A stretch of 6,424 nucleotides of DNA, from the NCBI GenBank assembly GCA_964515945.1, contig CAZEWY010000193.1, forward strand, positions 1 to 6,424. The letters run 5' to 3'. Numbering within the stretch: the first letter of the stretch is position 1; each line of letters opens with the position of its first letter. The position numbers and the translations under genes were made by a program. The DNA is from CAYQQJ01 sp964515945 (GTDB lineage Bacteria > Pseudomonadota > Gammaproteobacteria > Pseudomonadales > Cellvibrionaceae). Positions 1 through 5,399 of the stretch are shown piece after piece. The notes under the pieces are model-generated. The model was not told the origin of the DNA and made no database searches. It worked only from the letters and a program-made list of their open reading frames with translations.

Positions 1-369
1 ATAACCATTGTAGAAGCTGTTAGGTTCATACTCCGCCTTCACTATCGTTATAGTGGGTTGGCGATGATCCAAATAGCTTCCCGAAAGCCACCGCCTCCAC
101 TTTTTCCCCCATCCAGGCAGCTCAAATTCGCCATTCTCGCCCGTTATCGTTCTCTGAATATCCAGTACCCCTACGCTATATGTCGTAAAAAAACCTCCAG
201 TCAGCACCCACCGCGCAACAACGATGGCACCTGCGACAGGCTCATCAGTCTGCTTATTAACAACCACGCCTGTTATCTGCGGCTGCTCATAATATAGAGG
301 CTTGGGCATGACAATCAGAGCAAATAATGCAACGAGGCCGAGCGTTATAAGAAGATTCCGATTAATCAT
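1..369 (-). CDS. Membrane-anchored carboxypeptidase-regulatory-like domain protein, 3' end cut by window edge
   Basis: An open frame of 123 codons starts at ATG 369-367 and runs off the left edge without a stop. Residues 4-21 (NLLITLGLVALFALIVMP) form one hydrophobic segment, a signal anchor or signal peptide. There is no lipobox cysteine. Residues 31-85 resemble the CarboxypepD_reg/transthyretin-like fold: a TGVVVN strand, the turn TDEPVAGAIVVARW, and a later GENGEFELPG turn. Such domains are usually extracytoplasmic beta-sandwiches used for binding or as stalks. A basic aromatic stretch (GKKWRRWLSG, 88-97) follows. The start lies 9 bases after the stop of the broken gene at 379-761, so the two probably formed an operon. 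No strong Shine-Dalgarno sequence precedes the ATG (only GTCAGAG). The fold assignment comes from pattern only; specific function is unknown. Confidence 0.72.
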   Translation of the reverse strand, partial: MINRNLLITLGLVALFALIVMPKPLYYEQPQITGVVVNKQTDEPVAGAIVVARWVLTGGFFTTYSVGVLDIQRTITGENGEFELPGWGKKWRRWLSGSYLDHRQPTITIVKAEYEPNSFYNGY

Positions 370-378
370 AACTCTGAC

Positions 379-761
379 CTAAAGCTCTTTAATTCGCCAG
401 CTACCGTCGGATTGCTGGACCAGAGTCATAGTGTGCAAATACATTTCACCATTGCCTGCCTGCTTCCTTAGGAGGAATATCGCTAGCTCATCGCTCATAA
501 GGCTCAATCTCTTCAACCTGACCCAATACCTCGGTTAACTGTTGATCCACAGCACCAATCATTTTTCTTCAATAGATTTTGGAGAAAGTAAGCTCGACCT
601 CTAAGAGTAGGGTTTGCTTCATGTCTAGCGAATACCCGGACTAAAGTATTTTCAAGTCATTTTTTTCAACCGCACTTGGGCTATTGCCGCATGCATGGCG
701 GTACATTGCAGCAGGAGTGAAGTACTTAATCAGGAAGGAAACCCATCCATAGCTTATTCAT
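379..761 (-). pseudogene. Decayed small gene, possible lipoprotein/NTF2-like remnant, broken in several frames
   Basis: Minus-strand fragments line up end to end in different frames. The last (ATG 498, stop TAG 381-379) ends in MYLHTMTLVQQSDGSWRIKEL-like text, the typical close of small NTF2-like or DUF4440/DUF4878-type domains. Directly before it, 562-488 reads MIGAVDQQLTEVLGQVEE then IEPYER, a helix, in a neighbouring frame. Further upstream, 757-644 contains ACGNSPSAVEKNDLKIL, which looks like the start of a mature lipoprotein, and ends at a TAG (643-641). ATG 761 with AGGA four bases upstream gives MNKLWMGFLPD and then stops. The middle is ambiguous. It can be read in frame with the TAG (SGYSLDMKQTLLLEVELTFS) or in another frame (656-516, containing VFARHEANPTLRGRAYFLQN). 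Either way at least four frame or stop lesions are needed. Sequencing indels are an alternative to true decay. A TATAAA at 776-771 could be an old -10 element, but no matching -35 is visible. Confidence 0.6.
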
Positions 762-970
762 ACATTCCTATTTATATTTTTTGAGCGGCCATGGGCCATG
801 AAAGATGACCGGTTGGAAAGCATTATTTTTGCCAGAAAAACGTTTATTATTCTGCACGAGCCTAAATTAAAATAAAAGTAGTTACAAATTTTTTATTTGA
901 CCTTTTTTACATATCCCTTTCCTCAGCATAACGGAATCTGCTGCGGTGAACCTCTGTTAGCGACCGAAAC
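762..970. other. AT-rich gene-free spacer downstream of tatD
   Basis: No credible ORF, RNA gene or classical GC-rich intrinsic terminator was found here. The stretch 841-900 has only 14 G/C in 60 bases. It contains a perfect 8-bp A/T inverted repeat, AAATAAAA at 870-877 and TTTTATTT at 891-898, with a 13-base gap. It also has a 5-bp repeat, CAGCA/TGCTG, at about 924-943 just past the tatD stop. Either could weakly aid transcript ending, but neither has the expected stem strength plus T-tract. Confidence 0.5.
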
Positions 971-1822
971 TCACGTCGCTTTTCTCGGTTCGAGCAGACC
1001 ATCGACGACGCACTCAGATGCCGCGGCAGTCAGATCAAAAAATATTTGGGTGTTCTTTACAGTTTGCGCGGCAATATCTCGTTCGGATTCCCCCAGCAAC
1101 TCACTCAGCTCAACGAGTACATAGGGCAGATACTTGGGTTCATTGCGCCCTTTGGGCGGGCGCGGCTTGATGGTGCGGGGTGTCAGGTAGGGGGCGTCGG
1201 TTTCGAGCATCAGGCGGTTCAGTGGCAGGTGGCGCACGGCTTCGCGTAGATCGCCGCCGCGGCGTTCGTCGCATATCCAGCCGGTAATGCCGATGTGGCA
1301 ATCGAGGTCCAGATAGGCGAAGAGTTCTTTTTTGGTGCCAGTAAAACAGTGCACCACGGTGCCGCTGAGGTGATCGCGAAAATCTTTCAGGATAGCGGCG
1401 AAGCGGGCGTGCGCATCGCGCTCGTGCAGGAAAACCGGTTTGGATACTGACGCTGCAATTTCCAGCTGTGCGGCAAAACATTTTTCCTGCTGATCGCGCG
1501 GCGAAAAATCCCGGTTAAAATCGAGACCGCATTCGCCCACGGCCACTACTGATTTGTGGGTCAATAGTTGTCGTATTTCCGATTCCGCATCGCGGCTCCA
1601 ACTGCTGGCAACGTGGGGATGCACGCCCGCCGTGCAGGACAAATAATCGGGATATTCTTCTGTCAGCTGCAAGGCTGCCCGGCTTTCGTCCAGGGAGGTA
1701 CCGGTCACTATGGCATGCACGACTTTCCGAGCCTGAGCACTGGCAATCACTTCGGAGAGGTCGCCGGAAAAGCGTGAGTTGGTGAGGTTCGCGCCTATGT
1801 CAATCAGCGGATGATCATTCAT
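971..1822 (-). CDS. tatD: TatD family 3'-5' DNA exonuclease / metal-dependent hydrolase
   Basis: The 283-residue protein matches E. coli TatD along its length. TatD enzymes are cytoplasmic TIM-barrel metallonucleases of the amidohydrolase superfamily, linked to 3'-5' exonuclease activity and oxidative DNA damage. Visible motifs are IDIGANLTN (7-15), TAGVHPH (64-70), GECGLDFNRDF with metal ligand Glu97, FLHERDAH with His133, VHCFTGT with His158, GITGWICDERRG (178-189) and LETDAPYL with Asp209. The N-terminus has the TatD-proper form (IGxNLT) rather than the HxH of relatives YcfH and YjjV, which supports the tatD symbol. About 20 residues after FFDLTA extend beyond the usual end near 260. The start is ATG 1822, 9 bases after the acyP stop; the Shine-Dalgarno is weak (GAG), suggesting coupling to acyP. 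It is the last gene of the DUF748-acyP-tatD run. Confidence 0.93.
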   Translation of the reverse strand: MNDHPLIDIGANLTNSRFSGDLSEVIASAQARKVVHAIVTGTSLDESRAALQLTEEYPDYLSCTAGVHPHVASSWSRDAESEIRQLLTHKSVVAVGECGLDFNRDFSPRDQQEKCFAAQLEIAASVSKPVFLHERDAHARFAAILKDFRDHLSGTVVHCFTGTKKELFAYLDLDCHIGITGWICDERRGGDLREAVRHLPLNRLMLETDAPYLTPRTIKPRPPKGRNEPKYLPYVLVELSELLGESERDIAAQTVKNTQIFFDLTAAASECVVDGLLEPRKAT

Positions 1823-1831
1823 AAGCGCGGC

Positions 1832-2116
1832 TCAATCACGGCTTCTATCAATTGTGAAGTCCCGATATTCGGCTGACTCATTCACCTCTTCCCCCGTTAC
1901 CTTTTCGACCAGAGCATTTTCGGGGCCTTGCCACAGCCACTTTTCAAATTCCTGTAGCGCGCTCGGAGAACCCTGAGCCAGGGCTTCGACGCGGCCATCC
2001 GGCAAGTTGCGCACCCAGCCGGTCACGCCGAGCCTGCGGGCGCATGACTGGGTAGCGGCCCGGAAGTAGACGCCTTGTACGCGCCCGGTAACAAGGAAGT
2101 GTTTGCTCGGTTTCAT
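1832..2116 (-). CDS. acyP: Acylphosphatase
   Basis: The 94-residue protein is a standard-length acylphosphatase, a small cytoplasmic alpha/beta enzyme that hydrolyses acyl phosphates such as carbamoyl phosphate. The signature TGRVQGVYFR (10-19) carries the catalytic Arg19 in the phosphate-binding loop, and GWVRNLPDGRVE (33-44) carries the catalytic Asn37. ALAQG and a C-terminal FTIDRS strand complete the ferredoxin-like fold. I chose ATG 2116, which leaves the usual few residues before the first strand and has AGAG six bases upstream. The same frame stays open to a GTG at 2173-2171 that overlaps the preceding stop as GTGA. That start would add 19 mostly basic and polar residues not typical of the family. 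The 53-base gap from the upstream gene and 9-base gap to tatD suggest one operon. Confidence 0.93.
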   Translation of the reverse strand: MKPSKHFLVTGRVQGVYFRAATQSCARRLGVTGWVRNLPDGRVEALAQGSPSALQEFEKWLWQGPENALVEKVTGEEVNESAEYRDFTIDRSRD

Positions 2117-2169
2117 CGGAAGCTCTTTTGCAGTATCAGAATTTTGTCGTCGCCTTCGTGCGGTCAGCG

Positions 2170-3273
2170 TCACTTTTGTTTCGAGTCCTCACCCGCGTCT
2201 ATATCGGAAGTGTCGAGAGGCGTTATTTGATCAAAATTATTGTTGACCGCTTCCACAAAGGCATTGCGTACTATACCAAATACAGCACTCCAGGTATTGA
2301 TCTCGGTATTGGAAATGTCGCCGCTGATTTCGATGCGTGTGGCGAATTTATCGGATTGGGGATTGGTGAATATGTTGTTGACCACGCCGGTGACACTTTC
2401 CCAGATCAGTCTGAGCGGATTATCATTCTGTCGTTCGACATCCTGCTCCCAATCCGCGATTTGCACATTTTCGAACAGGGGCTTGATATAGCCGCTGAGT
2501 TTGCCCTTGTCCGCTTCCAACTCGACAACGATTTCTCCGCTTCCGCTCTTGAAGTCCAGGTTGCCGTAGGCCTGGGCGAAGTTGTTGATCCTCACCAGAT
2601 CTTCAATGGCTATGTTGCCGGCAAACAGGAAGCTTTTGAAATCGAACGGATCAAAGCGGGCCTTGAACGCCAGTGGCGACCCGCCGAAAAGATTGGCTGT
2701 GACCGCCGCATCCGCAACGCGCTTACCCTCCTTGTCGGCGACATTGGTGAGATTGGTAGCCAGTAGATCTATCTCTGTCGCCTGCAGGTTTACCGGTGGG
2801 TTCGAGGTGAAGTTGCGGAAGGCAATTTGGGCCTGGCGCACTTCCAGCTCCTCCAGGGTAAACTTGAGAAAATCCTCGGGCAGTATCTGCCAATCCAGAC
2901 CGCGCCCCGACTGCCGATCCTGAGGCTTTTCCGCGTCGACAAAATTGACTTCCAGGCGGTCGAGAAATGCCTTTGCCCGGATAGCTCCGTGCATCAATGC
3001 CCGCCGGCTCATGGATACATCAATGACCGGGGCTATAACAAAATCCACCTGATCCTTGCCAACGGCCTTCTCAACCCGAAGCCCCTCTATGCGAAATGCA
3101 ACGCGCCACAGTGCCAGGTCAATGTCTTCGACGCTGCCGCTGTAGTCGCCGAGGTCGGGAAGCAGCCGTTCGTTCAACGCGTATTCAATCGCGAAGGGCG
3201 CGGCGGCGCGCAGGGCAACAAGAAGGGCAACGACAGCAATGGCCACCACGCCAACCTTTGAACGAACTTTCAT
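2170..3273 (-). CDS. DUF748/AsmA-like envelope protein
   Basis: The 367-residue protein has an N-terminal signal anchor (residues 7-28, VGVVAIAVVALLVALRAAAPFA) and a long beta-rich remainder, so it is probably inner-membrane anchored with its bulk in the periplasm. The body has the alternating-strand pattern of DUF748 and AsmA-like proteins: a VEDIDLALWRVAFRIEGLRVE strand pair near 48-68, LEVNFVDAE (107-115) and LEELEVRQAQIAFRNF (140-155). The most telling part is LSGYIKPLFENVQI (259-272) followed by the conserved-looking WSAVFGIVRNAFVEAV (328-343). Larger AsmA/YhdP/TamB relatives act in outer-membrane lipid transport; whether this short form does is unknown. The tail is acidic and polar (GEDSKQK). 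Start ATG 3273 is fixed by GGAGG at 3284-3280. It is followed by acyP and tatD on the same strand. Confidence 0.78.
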   Translation of the reverse strand: MKVRSKVGVVAIAVVALLVALRAAAPFAIEYALNERLLPDLGDYSGSVEDIDLALWRVAFRIEGLRVEKAVGKDQVDFVIAPVIDVSMSRRALMHGAIRAKAFLDRLEVNFVDAEKPQDRQSGRGLDWQILPEDFLKFTLEELEVRQAQIAFRNFTSNPPVNLQATEIDLLATNLTNVADKEGKRVADAAVTANLFGGSPLAFKARFDPFDFKSFLFAGNIAIEDLVRINNFAQAYGNLDFKSGSGEIVVELEADKGKLSGYIKPLFENVQIADWEQDVERQNDNPLRLIWESVTGVVNNIFTNPQSDKFATRIEISGDISNTEINTWSAVFGIVRNAFVEAVNNNFDQITPLDTSDIDAGEDSKQK

Positions 3274-3279
3274 TCCTTG

Positions 3280-3284
3280 CCTCC
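3280..3284 (-). promoter_or_regulatory. Strong ribosome binding site of the DUF748-like gene
   Basis: A perfect GGAGG lies six bases before ATG 3273, with an additional AAGGA right before the ATG. This fixes the start of the envelope protein and suggests it is translated independently of mpg upstream. Confidence 0.75.
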
Positions 3285-3314
3285 GTTGCCGATCAGGCCA
3301 CCATACAAAATCCT

Positions 3315-3342
3315 TCTATACGAGCGCATTTATGGTTGTGGA
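3315..3342 (-). promoter_or_regulatory. Candidate sigma-70 promoter for DUF748-acyP-tatD
   Basis: On the minus strand TCCACA (3342-3337, four of six consensus bases) and TATAGA (3320-3315, four of six) are separated by 16 bases. It sits in the roughly 110-base gap between the last mpg codon and the next gene, with the start codon about 40 bases downstream. The match is modest; transcription could also simply continue from mpg. Confidence 0.25.
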
Positions 3343-3384
3343 GTTCCGACCGTGAGGAAGCCCCATCTATTTCTCACTTTTCCG

Positions 3385-3975
3385 TCATCGTGAACAGAAG
3401 TTGCTATCGGCCAGCGTGAAGCGCCAGGGCACATCGACCGCTCGTGATATGCCGATGCGTGAAGTAACCTTGATCATCTTCTCCGTGCCACCCAACAGGT
3501 CCGTGCCGACGGCATCGCAGATAAACAGCGGGCCTCGTTTTGTCATGTCGGTCCCTTAGAGTGTCTTGTCAATGCCCATGGCCTGCGTCAGCTTCGCCGG
3601 CCCGCTGGTGAGATCCCGGAGCTTTTCCCGGCCGCGCAACTGTCGCATGGTTGTTATGCCGGACAACGGCTCCAGCGCGCGGATCAGGACACCACCCGCC
3701 GGTGTATCCGAACGCGCCACCACATTGATGCAGTAATGCATACCGTGAATAAAATAGATGTAAGCATGCCCTGCCTCACCGAACATGGCTCTGTTGCGTG
3801 TGGTCATACCGCGAAAAGTGTGGCTGGCGGGATCATCGGAGCTGTAGGCCTCAACCTCAACAATGCGGCCGCGGAGGTACGTGTTTTCAATCCGCCGGAC
3901 CAGGATCTTACCGAGTAGATCCGGGGCAACTTCCGCCGGATGTCTTTGATAAAATGATCTGGTCAAAGGTGTCAT
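3385..3975 (-). pseudogene. mpg: 3-methyladenine DNA glycosylase (AAG/Mpg family), interrupted by an in-frame TAA
   Basis: Family members excise alkylated purines such as 3-methyladenine in base excision repair. From ATG 3975 the frame gives 139 recognisable residues: PDLLGKILVR, GRIVEVEAY with catalytic Glu42 and Tyr44, SHTFRG with His52, TTRNRAMFGEAGHAYIYFIH, GMHYCINVV, GVLIRALEP with Arg99, and SGPAKLTQAMGID. At 3558-3556 there is a TAA. The same frame then continues for 56 sense codons with the expected C-terminus (GTDMTKRGPLFI, VTSRIGISRAVDVPWRF) to a TGA at 3387-3385. The total of 196 codons equals a normal family length, so there is one nonsense change and no frameshift. ATG 3975 is preferred over ATG 4023 because GGAGA precedes it and the upstream one lies within a likely -10 element. 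The truncated product lacks about a quarter of the fold. Split translation or a sequencing error are alternatives. Confidence 0.85.
3552..3557 (-). promoter_or_regulatory. Possible internal ribosome binding site after the mpg stop
   Basis: AAGGGA overlaps the interrupting TAA and lies five bases before ATG 3546-3544, which is in the mpg frame. Ribosomes ending at the TAA could restart here and make the C-terminal 53 residues as a separate chain (3546-3385). This is a sequence-based possibility; the ATG may equally be an ordinary internal methionine. Confidence 0.3.
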
Positions 3976-3979
3976 GGAT

Positions 3980-3984
3980 TCTCC
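3980..3984 (-). promoter_or_regulatory. Ribosome binding site deciding the mpg start
   Basis: GGAGA lies four bases before ATG 3975 (GGAG with five-base spacing). It supports this start over the in-frame ATG 16 codons upstream, which would add a Ser/Thr-rich segment with no family match. Confidence 0.65.
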
Positions 3985-4021
3985 AGAAAAACTGTTACTT
4001 ACCGCTGTTGAACTACCCGTC

Positions 4022-4051
4022 ATTTGAACTGCCAGGGGAACTGGTAGTCAA
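4022..4051 (-). promoter_or_regulatory. Candidate sigma-70 promoter of mpg
   Basis: On the minus strand TTGACT (4051-4046, five of six consensus bases) and TCAAAT (4027-4022, four of six) are 18 bases apart. Transcription would begin near 4014, leaving a leader of about 38 bases before ATG 3975. A short inverted repeat CCAG-N5-CTGG (4031-4043) lies in the spacer and could be an operator, though such short repeats occur by chance. Confidence 0.4.
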
Positions 4052-4098
4052 ACTATCGCAACCCCATCCATCCCTGCAAAATCATCCAAAGTAGGAAC

Positions 4099-4104
4099 TA
4101 TAAC
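4099..4104 (+). promoter_or_regulatory. Candidate -10 element of the DUF2959 lipoprotein gene
   Basis: TATAAC matches five of six -10 consensus bases and lies 32 bases before ATG 4137. The -35 at 17-18 bases upstream (TGCAAA or GCAAAA) is poor. A small hairpin GGGC-TTC-GCCC (4113-4123) sits in the predicted leader just before the ribosome binding site. Confidence 0.3.
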
Positions 4105-4127
4105 TGATGTGGCGGGCTTCGCCCTAT

Positions 4128-4132
4128 GAGGA
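4128..4132 (+). promoter_or_regulatory. Ribosome binding site of the DUF2959 lipoprotein gene
   Basis: GAGGA ends four bases before ATG 4137 and selects it over the in-frame ATG at 4107. The latter would put ten polar residues ahead of a normal lipoprotein signal peptide and has no Shine-Dalgarno sequence. Confidence 0.6.
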
Positions 4133-4136
4133 CAGA

Positions 4137-4769
4137 ATGAACCGGCTGTTGGCACTTGCAAGTCTGGTGTTGGCACTTTGTGCCTGTTCGTCCGCCTATT
4201 ACAGTGCCATGGAGACGGTTGGTATTTATAAGCGCGACATACTCGTGGATCGGGTGGAGGAGGCCAAGGAGGCGCAGGAAGACGGACAGGAACAATTTCG
4301 TTCCGCCCTCGAAAAATACAAATCCGTTATCGAGTTTGATGGCGGCTCCCTCGAAGATCATTACGATCGACTCAATGCCGAATTTGAAGCCAGCGAGACT
4401 GCCGCCGAGGAGATTCGCGAGCGAATCCATGCCATCGAAGAGGTGGCGGAAGACCTGTTTGAAGAGTGGAAATCTGAAACTGATCAGTATACGAGTCAGG
4501 AACTGAAGCGCGACAGCAGGCGCAAGCTTGCGCAGACCCAACGCAGCTATGCCGACTTCATCGCAAGCATGCATGCCAGCGAAAAGCGCCTGGAGCCCGC
4601 GCTCAACGCCATGCGCGATCAGGTGCTTTACCTGAAGCACAACCTCAACGCCAGAGCCATAGCCGCCCTGAAGATGGAATCAGCGGCGGTCCAGCGGGAC
4701 GTCGACGCCCTGCTCGCCGCCATGCAGGAATCCATTGAGGACGCTGAGGCGTTTCTGGAAAACATCTAA
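4137..4769 (+). CDS. DUF2959-type coiled-coil lipoprotein
   Basis: The 210-residue protein begins with a lipoprotein signal peptide (MNRLLALASLVLALCAC). The lipidated cysteine is probably Cys17 in LCAC; Cys at -2 is unusual, but Leu -3 and Ala -1 fit. Ser18 at +2 suggests outer-membrane sorting. The segment SAMETVGIYKRDILVDRVEEAKEAQED (23-49) closely matches the start of DUF2959 proteins of marine gammaproteobacteria as I remember them. The rest is almost all charged helix with heptad-like spacing (AEFEASETAAEEIRERI, 81-97; RSYADFIASMHASEKRLEPAL, 136-156; ALKMESAAVQRDVDALLAAM, 177-196), so antiparallel coiled coils facing the periplasm are likely. No catalytic motif is visible and the function is unknown. 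It is divergent from mpg and converges on the TPM operon, so it is probably monocistronic. Confidence 0.85.
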   Translation: MNRLLALASLVLALCACSSAYYSAMETVGIYKRDILVDRVEEAKEAQEDGQEQFRSALEKYKSVIEFDGGSLEDHYDRLNAEFEASETAAEEIRERIHAIEEVAEDLFEEWKSETDQYTSQELKRDSRRKLAQTQRSYADFIASMHASEKRLEPALNAMRDQVLYLKHNLNARAIAALKMESAAVQRDVDALLAAMQESIEDAEAFLENI

Positions 4770-4775
4770 GCCGGA

Positions 4776-4788
4776 GCCTTATTAAGGC
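4776..4788. terminator. Small hairpin between convergent genes
   Basis: GCCTT-ATT-AAGGC forms a perfect 5-bp stem in the 12-base gap between the convergent stops and overlaps the TAA of the minus-strand TPM gene. Its symmetry would let it act in both directions, but the stem is short and no T-tract follows on either strand, so an intrinsic terminator is doubtful. Confidence 0.25.
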
Positions 4789-5399
4789 AGTATCACCAGA
4801 CCATTCGGCAACTCATTTTTGTCACCAGTGGCCGGCACCTTGTTGCGCAATAAAGTGCCGCAAGCACTGATGCAGGCAATCAACCCGCTGTGGGTATGGC
4901 CGGCTTTAACCGCGACGACAAAGTCATCGATCAACTGCTGCCACTGGCGCTGCTCCACCAACTGATTAATACCCCGGTCCGCAATGATTTCCACGTAGTG
5001 CTCCGCCTCGGAAATAAACAGCAGGACGCCAGTCTCACCCTGGGTGTGATGCAGATTGTTTTCCAGAAACTGGCGACGCGCCATATTGGCTGCCCGCCCG
5101 AAACGCACGGATTTCGGGATCAGGTGTATGCCGATGGCGGGAATGCGAAACAGGAGAGACAGCACCAGAAATACGATGAGCTGTGCCACGGCGATATCGA
5201 AGGCACTGAGCCAGAGTGGCAGGGCCAGTAGCAGGAAGGGTGTCAGCAGGGCAATGACAGCCGACCACAGCAGTGGAATATAGCTGTAATTGTCGCTGCG
5301 ATGAGCCAGAACGGCCACGAATTCCGCATCGGTATGACGTTCGATGTCCGCGATCAAATCCGCTACTTCCTGTTGTTGCTCCGCTTTTAGCATTGTCAT
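4782..5399 (-). CDS. TPM-domain membrane protein (COG3762-like)
   Basis: This 205-residue protein has a TPM-like domain split by a membrane hairpin. Residues 5-34 (an EQQQEVADLIADIERHTDAE-type helix followed by FVAVLAHRS) resemble the first helix and strand of TPM domains. Two hydrophobic segments follow at about 43-63 and 69-91. Then come VRFGRAANMARRQFLENNLHHTQ (98-120), the strand GETGVLLFISEAEHYVEIIADRGI (121-144) typical of the TPM core, and the helix QWQQLIDDFVVAVKAG. No signal peptide is present. TPM domains have been called phosphatases in plants (TLP18.3), but bacterial functions are largely unsettled. ATG 5399 directly abuts the preceding stop (TAAATG), so translational coupling with the YgcG-like gene is likely; ATG 5393 is a second possible start. 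It ends the lemA-TPM-TPM operon. Confidence 0.85.
   Translation of the reverse strand: MTMLKAEQQQEVADLIADIERHTDAEFVAVLAHRSDNYSYIPLLWSAVIALLTPFLLLALPLWLSAFDIAVAQLIVFLVLSLLFRIPAIGIHLIPKSVRFGRAANMARRQFLENNLHHTQGETGVLLFISEAEHYVEIIADRGINQLVEQRQWQQLIDDFVVAVKAGHTHSGLIACISACGTLLRNKVPATGDKNELPNGLVILP

Noticed and set aside
58..297. Plus-strand open frame of 79 codons
   Set aside because: It lies antisense to the 1-369 gene, whose minus-strand frame has a membrane anchor and a recognisable domain pattern; the plus reading is low-complexity and matches nothing.
870..898. A/T inverted repeat as an intrinsic terminator for tatD
   Set aside because: The 8-bp stem is all A/T with a 13-base loop and lies about 70 bases beyond the stop; it is too weak to call a terminator.
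971..1822. Missing HxH metal motif at the TatD N-terminus taken as loss of function
   Set aside because: TatD proper from E. coli also has IGVNLT there, as far as I recall, and the remaining metal-binding motifs (Glu97, His133, His158, Asp209) are present.
2128..2766. Plus-strand open frame of 212 codons, and others within 2240-3261
   Set aside because: These are shadows of the DUF748-like gene and acyP start region. The minus frame has a signal anchor, a strong ribosome binding site and family motifs; the plus frames have no usable Shine-Dalgarno or domain.
3990..4020. Repeated CTGTT near mpg considered as a LexA box
   Set aside because: The two copies are direct rather than inverted, so they do not form the CTGT-N8-ACAG operator expected for SOS control.
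4098..4640. Minus-strand open frame of 180 codons
   Set aside because: It is antisense to the DUF2959-type lipoprotein, which has a ribosome binding site, lipobox and strong heptad pattern; the antisense reading is a by-product of its codon use.
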